From Labrys sp. KNU-23 (GTDB lineage Bacteria > Pseudomonadota > Alphaproteobacteria > Rhizobiales > Labraceae): DNA of 64,000 nucleotides. The stretch covers positions 2,677,501-2,741,500 of the forward strand of contig NZ_CP043489.1 of NCBI RefSeq assembly GCF_008330945.1, in the 5' to 3' direction. Numbering within the stretch: position 1 is the first letter of the stretch; every line of letters starts with the position of its first letter. Under the pieces are notes generated by a model. The model did not search any database and was not told the origin of the DNA. It was given only the letters and a program-made list of their open reading frames with translations. Both the position numbers and the translations under genes were made by a program. Positions 62,087 through 64,000 of this stretch are shown here, piece by piece.

Positions 62087-63976
62087 TCAGGCGAAACGTT
62101 CCTGCAATTGCACCAGATGAGAGGTGGCGATCGGATTGGCGTTGGCGACGAGCTTGTCGAAGCGATGATTGGCGATCTTGGCGATCTCGATCAGGCCTGC
62201 GGAGCGCTCGACGGTCGGCGAGTTGGCCATGCGCGACCAGCCGGTGGCCAGCACCCGCTCATAGCGCTCGACTTCATGCGCGCAGATGATCAGCGGGAAG
62301 CCGAAATGCTTGCGATAGGCCACGGCCAGCCTGTTCACCTCGGCCAGGTCCTCATTGTCGATGCCGGCATCGGCGTGATCGAGCAGATAGGCATTGCCGG
62401 CGTCGCTTTCGCTGCCGAGATCGGCGAAGGAGTTCAGCAATTGCAGCTGTTCCTCGGCCGAGCCGGTGAGCAGGGCGTCGTGGAAGGCCGAGCGCAGCGC
62501 GATGGTATCGGCGAAGGGACGCAAGGCGTAGGCCCTTTCCAGCACCCAGGGCGTATTCTCGACCAGGCCGCCGAAGGTCTTGGCGAATTCGGCGCTGCTC
62601 ATCTTGTTGACGTCGGCGAGGGTGACCAGCGTATGACCGGGACGGCCGGCCACGGCGGGGCTGTGCACCTTGCCGACATGGTTGAAGATGATGTTGAGCG
62701 CGATGGCCGAGATGGCACCCAGCGTGATGCCCGAGCCGAAGACGATCTGGGCCCATTGCGGAAAGGCGTTGGCGACGAAGGGCTGAGACGTCACCAGCAT
62801 GCCCAGGCCCACGCTGGTCGAGACGATCACGATGTTGTTGTGGTTGTTGAAATCGACCTTGCTGAGCGTCTGGATGCCGACCACGGCCACTGCCGCGAAC
62901 ATGGCGAGCGCGGCGCCGCCGAGCACGGGATGCGGTATGCCGGCCACGATGGCAGCGGCCTTGGGCAGCGAGCCCAGGATGATCATGATCACGCCGGCGG
63001 CAACGATCACCCAGCGGCTCTTGACCTGGGTGAGGCGGACCAGACCGACATTCTCGGCAAAGCAGGTATAGGGAAAGGAGTTGAGCACGCCGCCGATGAA
63101 GGTGGCGAGGCCGTCGGCCCGGATGGCGCGGCCGATATCCTCGGGCGCGATCCGCTTCTTGACGATCTCGCCGGTGGCGAAGACGTCCCCGGTGGTCTCG
63201 ACCATGGTGATGATCATCACCACCATCATCGACAGGATGGCGGTGATCGAGAAGGTCGGCCAGCCGAAATAGAAGGGCGACGTATAGCCGACCCAGCCGG
63301 CATTGGCGACCTCGCTGAAATGGGCATCGCCCAGGGCCCAGGCTACCAGCGTGCCGGCGACCAGGCCGATCAGCACCGCGACGGTCTGCATGAAACCGGT
63401 GAACACGCGCTGGATGCCGACGATCAGCGCCAGGGTGCCGAAGGCGTAGGCGAGGTTCTTGAGCAGGACGGGGTCCTGCATTGCGTTCGGACCCTTGCCC
63501 ACCACGATGTCGTTGGCCGCCACGGGCAGCAGTGCCACGCCGATGATCAGGATCACCGATCCCGTTACCACCGGTGGGAAGAAGCGGGTGAGCTTGGCAA
63601 AATGGGAGGCCACGGCAAAGGTGAACAGGCCGGCCACCAGCACGGAGCCATAGATGGAAAGCAGCCCCTCGGTGCCCCCGCCGACGGCGAGGCCGATGGC
63701 GATCATCGGGCTCACGGCGGTGAAGGTCACGCCCTGAAGAAGGGGCAGCCGGACGCCGATATTGCCGATGCCGACCGCCTGGATGATCGAGGCGATGCCG
63801 CAGGTGAAGAGGTCGGCATTGATCAGGTGGATCAGTTGCTCGGGGCTGAGCTTGAGGGCGCTCGCCACGATGATCGGCACCAGCACCGCACCCGCATAGA
63901 AGGCGAGGACATGCTGGAAGCCATAGGTCGCCAGCTTGGCGAAAGGCAGGACCTCGTCGACGGGGTGCACCCGCAT
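62087..63976 (-). CDS. NCS2 xanthine/uracil-type permease fused to a degenerate OHCU decarboxylase (UraD-like) domain
   Basis: At least 629 residues. Residues 1-435 are a nucleobase:cation symporter-2 permease: QH motif at 21-22, QGVTFTAVSP at 81-90, the family signature VETTGDVFATGE at 259-270 and about 12-14 membrane helices; such proteins import xanthine, uric acid or uracil with protons. Residues 452-615 follow the fold of 2-oxo-4-hydroxy-4-carboxy-5-ureidoimidazoline decarboxylase: ENTPWVLERAYALRPFAD, YRKHFGFPLIICA and SAGLIEIAKIANHRFDKLV. The catalytic HPDL is replaced by FADL (F517-A518), and S-x-x-E-Q by Y530-x-x-D533-H534. The frame stays open to the window edge, so the true start may lie beyond 64000. 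Transport of a purine is likely; enzymatic activity is doubtful. Confidence 0.93.
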   Translation of the reverse strand: MRVHPVDEVLPFAKLATYGFQHVLAFYAGAVLVPIIVASALKLSPEQLIHLINADLFTCGIASIIQAVGIGNIGVRLPLLQGVTFTAVSPMIAIGLAVGGGTEGLLSIYGSVLVAGLFTFAVASHFAKLTRFFPPVVTGSVILIIGVALLPVAANDIVVGKGPNAMQDPVLLKNLAYAFGTLALIVGIQRVFTGFMQTVAVLIGLVAGTLVAWALGDAHFSEVANAGWVGYTSPFYFGWPTFSITAILSMMVVMIITMVETTGDVFATGEIVKKRIAPEDIGRAIRADGLATFIGGVLNSFPYTCFAENVGLVRLTQVKSRWVIVAAGVIMIILGSLPKAAAIVAGIPHPVLGGAALAMFAAVAVVGIQTLSKVDFNNHNNIVIVSTSVGLGMLVTSQPFVANAFPQWAQIVFGSGITLGAISAIALNIIFNHVGKVHSPAVAGRPGHTLVTLADVNKMSSAEFAKTFGGLVENTPWVLERAYALRPFADTIALRSAFHDALLTGSAEEQLQLLNSFADLGSESDAGNAYLLDHADAGIDNEDLAEVNRLAVAYRKHFGFPLIICAHEVERYERVLATGWSRMANSPTVERSAGLIEIAKIANHRFDKLVANANPIATSHLVQLQERFA

Positions 63977-64000
63977 GGTTTGTGCCGAGGCGGTGCTTGC

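Overview
The window is GC-rich, densely packed chromosomal DNA from an alphaproteobacterium, most probably of the order Hyphomicrobiales (Rhizobiales). The evidence is a DivL-type pseudo-histidine kinase next to a TsaE-AmgK fusion and murU, a propionyl-CoA carboxylase/methylmalonyl-CoA mutase block with an ScfR-type regulator, a solitary SDHAF4-like gene, trimethylamine monooxygenase, and several families of extragenic palindromes typical of this order. I cannot name the genus from sequence alone. I found no rRNA, tRNA, CRISPR array, prophage or insertion sequence. The two window ends cut an MFS transporter (left) and possibly the first codons of a nucleobase permease (right).

Layout. 0-6.2 kb: truncated MFS exporter divergent from an AraC regulator, then an ATP-grasp ligase paired with a C45-type autoproteolytic acyltransferase (a possible uncharacterised amide-bond pathway), a membrane-anchored Mrr-like nuclease, a small secreted protein, slyX and a small basic protein. 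6.3-9.6 kb: a large GH94-type glycoside phosphorylase. 10-19 kb: folD, then the propionate module: methylmalonyl-CoA mutase, pccA and pccB on the minus strand, divergent from an XRE/ScfR regulator with a palindromic operator at its start. 19-25 kb: cytochrome b561, YciI, EVE and GNAT proteins, an AT-rich foreign-looking ORF, a LysR/aldo-keto reductase pair, and an ECF41 sigma factor whose consensus promoter precedes a carboxymuconolactone decarboxylase-like gene. 25-29 kb: the pqiABC envelope lipid-transport operon.

29-38 kb: a choline-kinase-like phosphotransferase with a dimethylglycine-dehydrogenase-like flavoprotein, a second LysR module (MFS plus aldo-keto reductase), and tmm; together these suggest use of methylated amines. 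38-45 kb: SDHAF4, a small secreted protein, divL, tsaE-amgK, murU and a LysE exporter, linking cell-cycle control and cell-wall recycling. 45-52.7 kb: gyrB, an ADE1-like purC, an OafA-type acyltransferase flanked by inverted repeat copies, a tiny XRE protein and a glycerophosphodiesterase. 52.7-61.4 kb: an MBL hydrolase, a polyamine-type ABC importer with a divergent TetR regulator, a CynX-like MFS protein and a YtcJ-like amidohydrolase. The right edge holds an unknown small gene and an NCS2 permease fused to an OHCU-decarboxylase-like domain that has lost its catalytic residues.

The most unusual observations are the permease-UraD fusion with a degenerate active site, the ATP-grasp/C45 pair, the exact ECF41 promoter, the Tyr-for-His substitution in DivL, a six-copy family of long composite inverted repeats, and the inverted repeat copies that bracket the acyltransferase.
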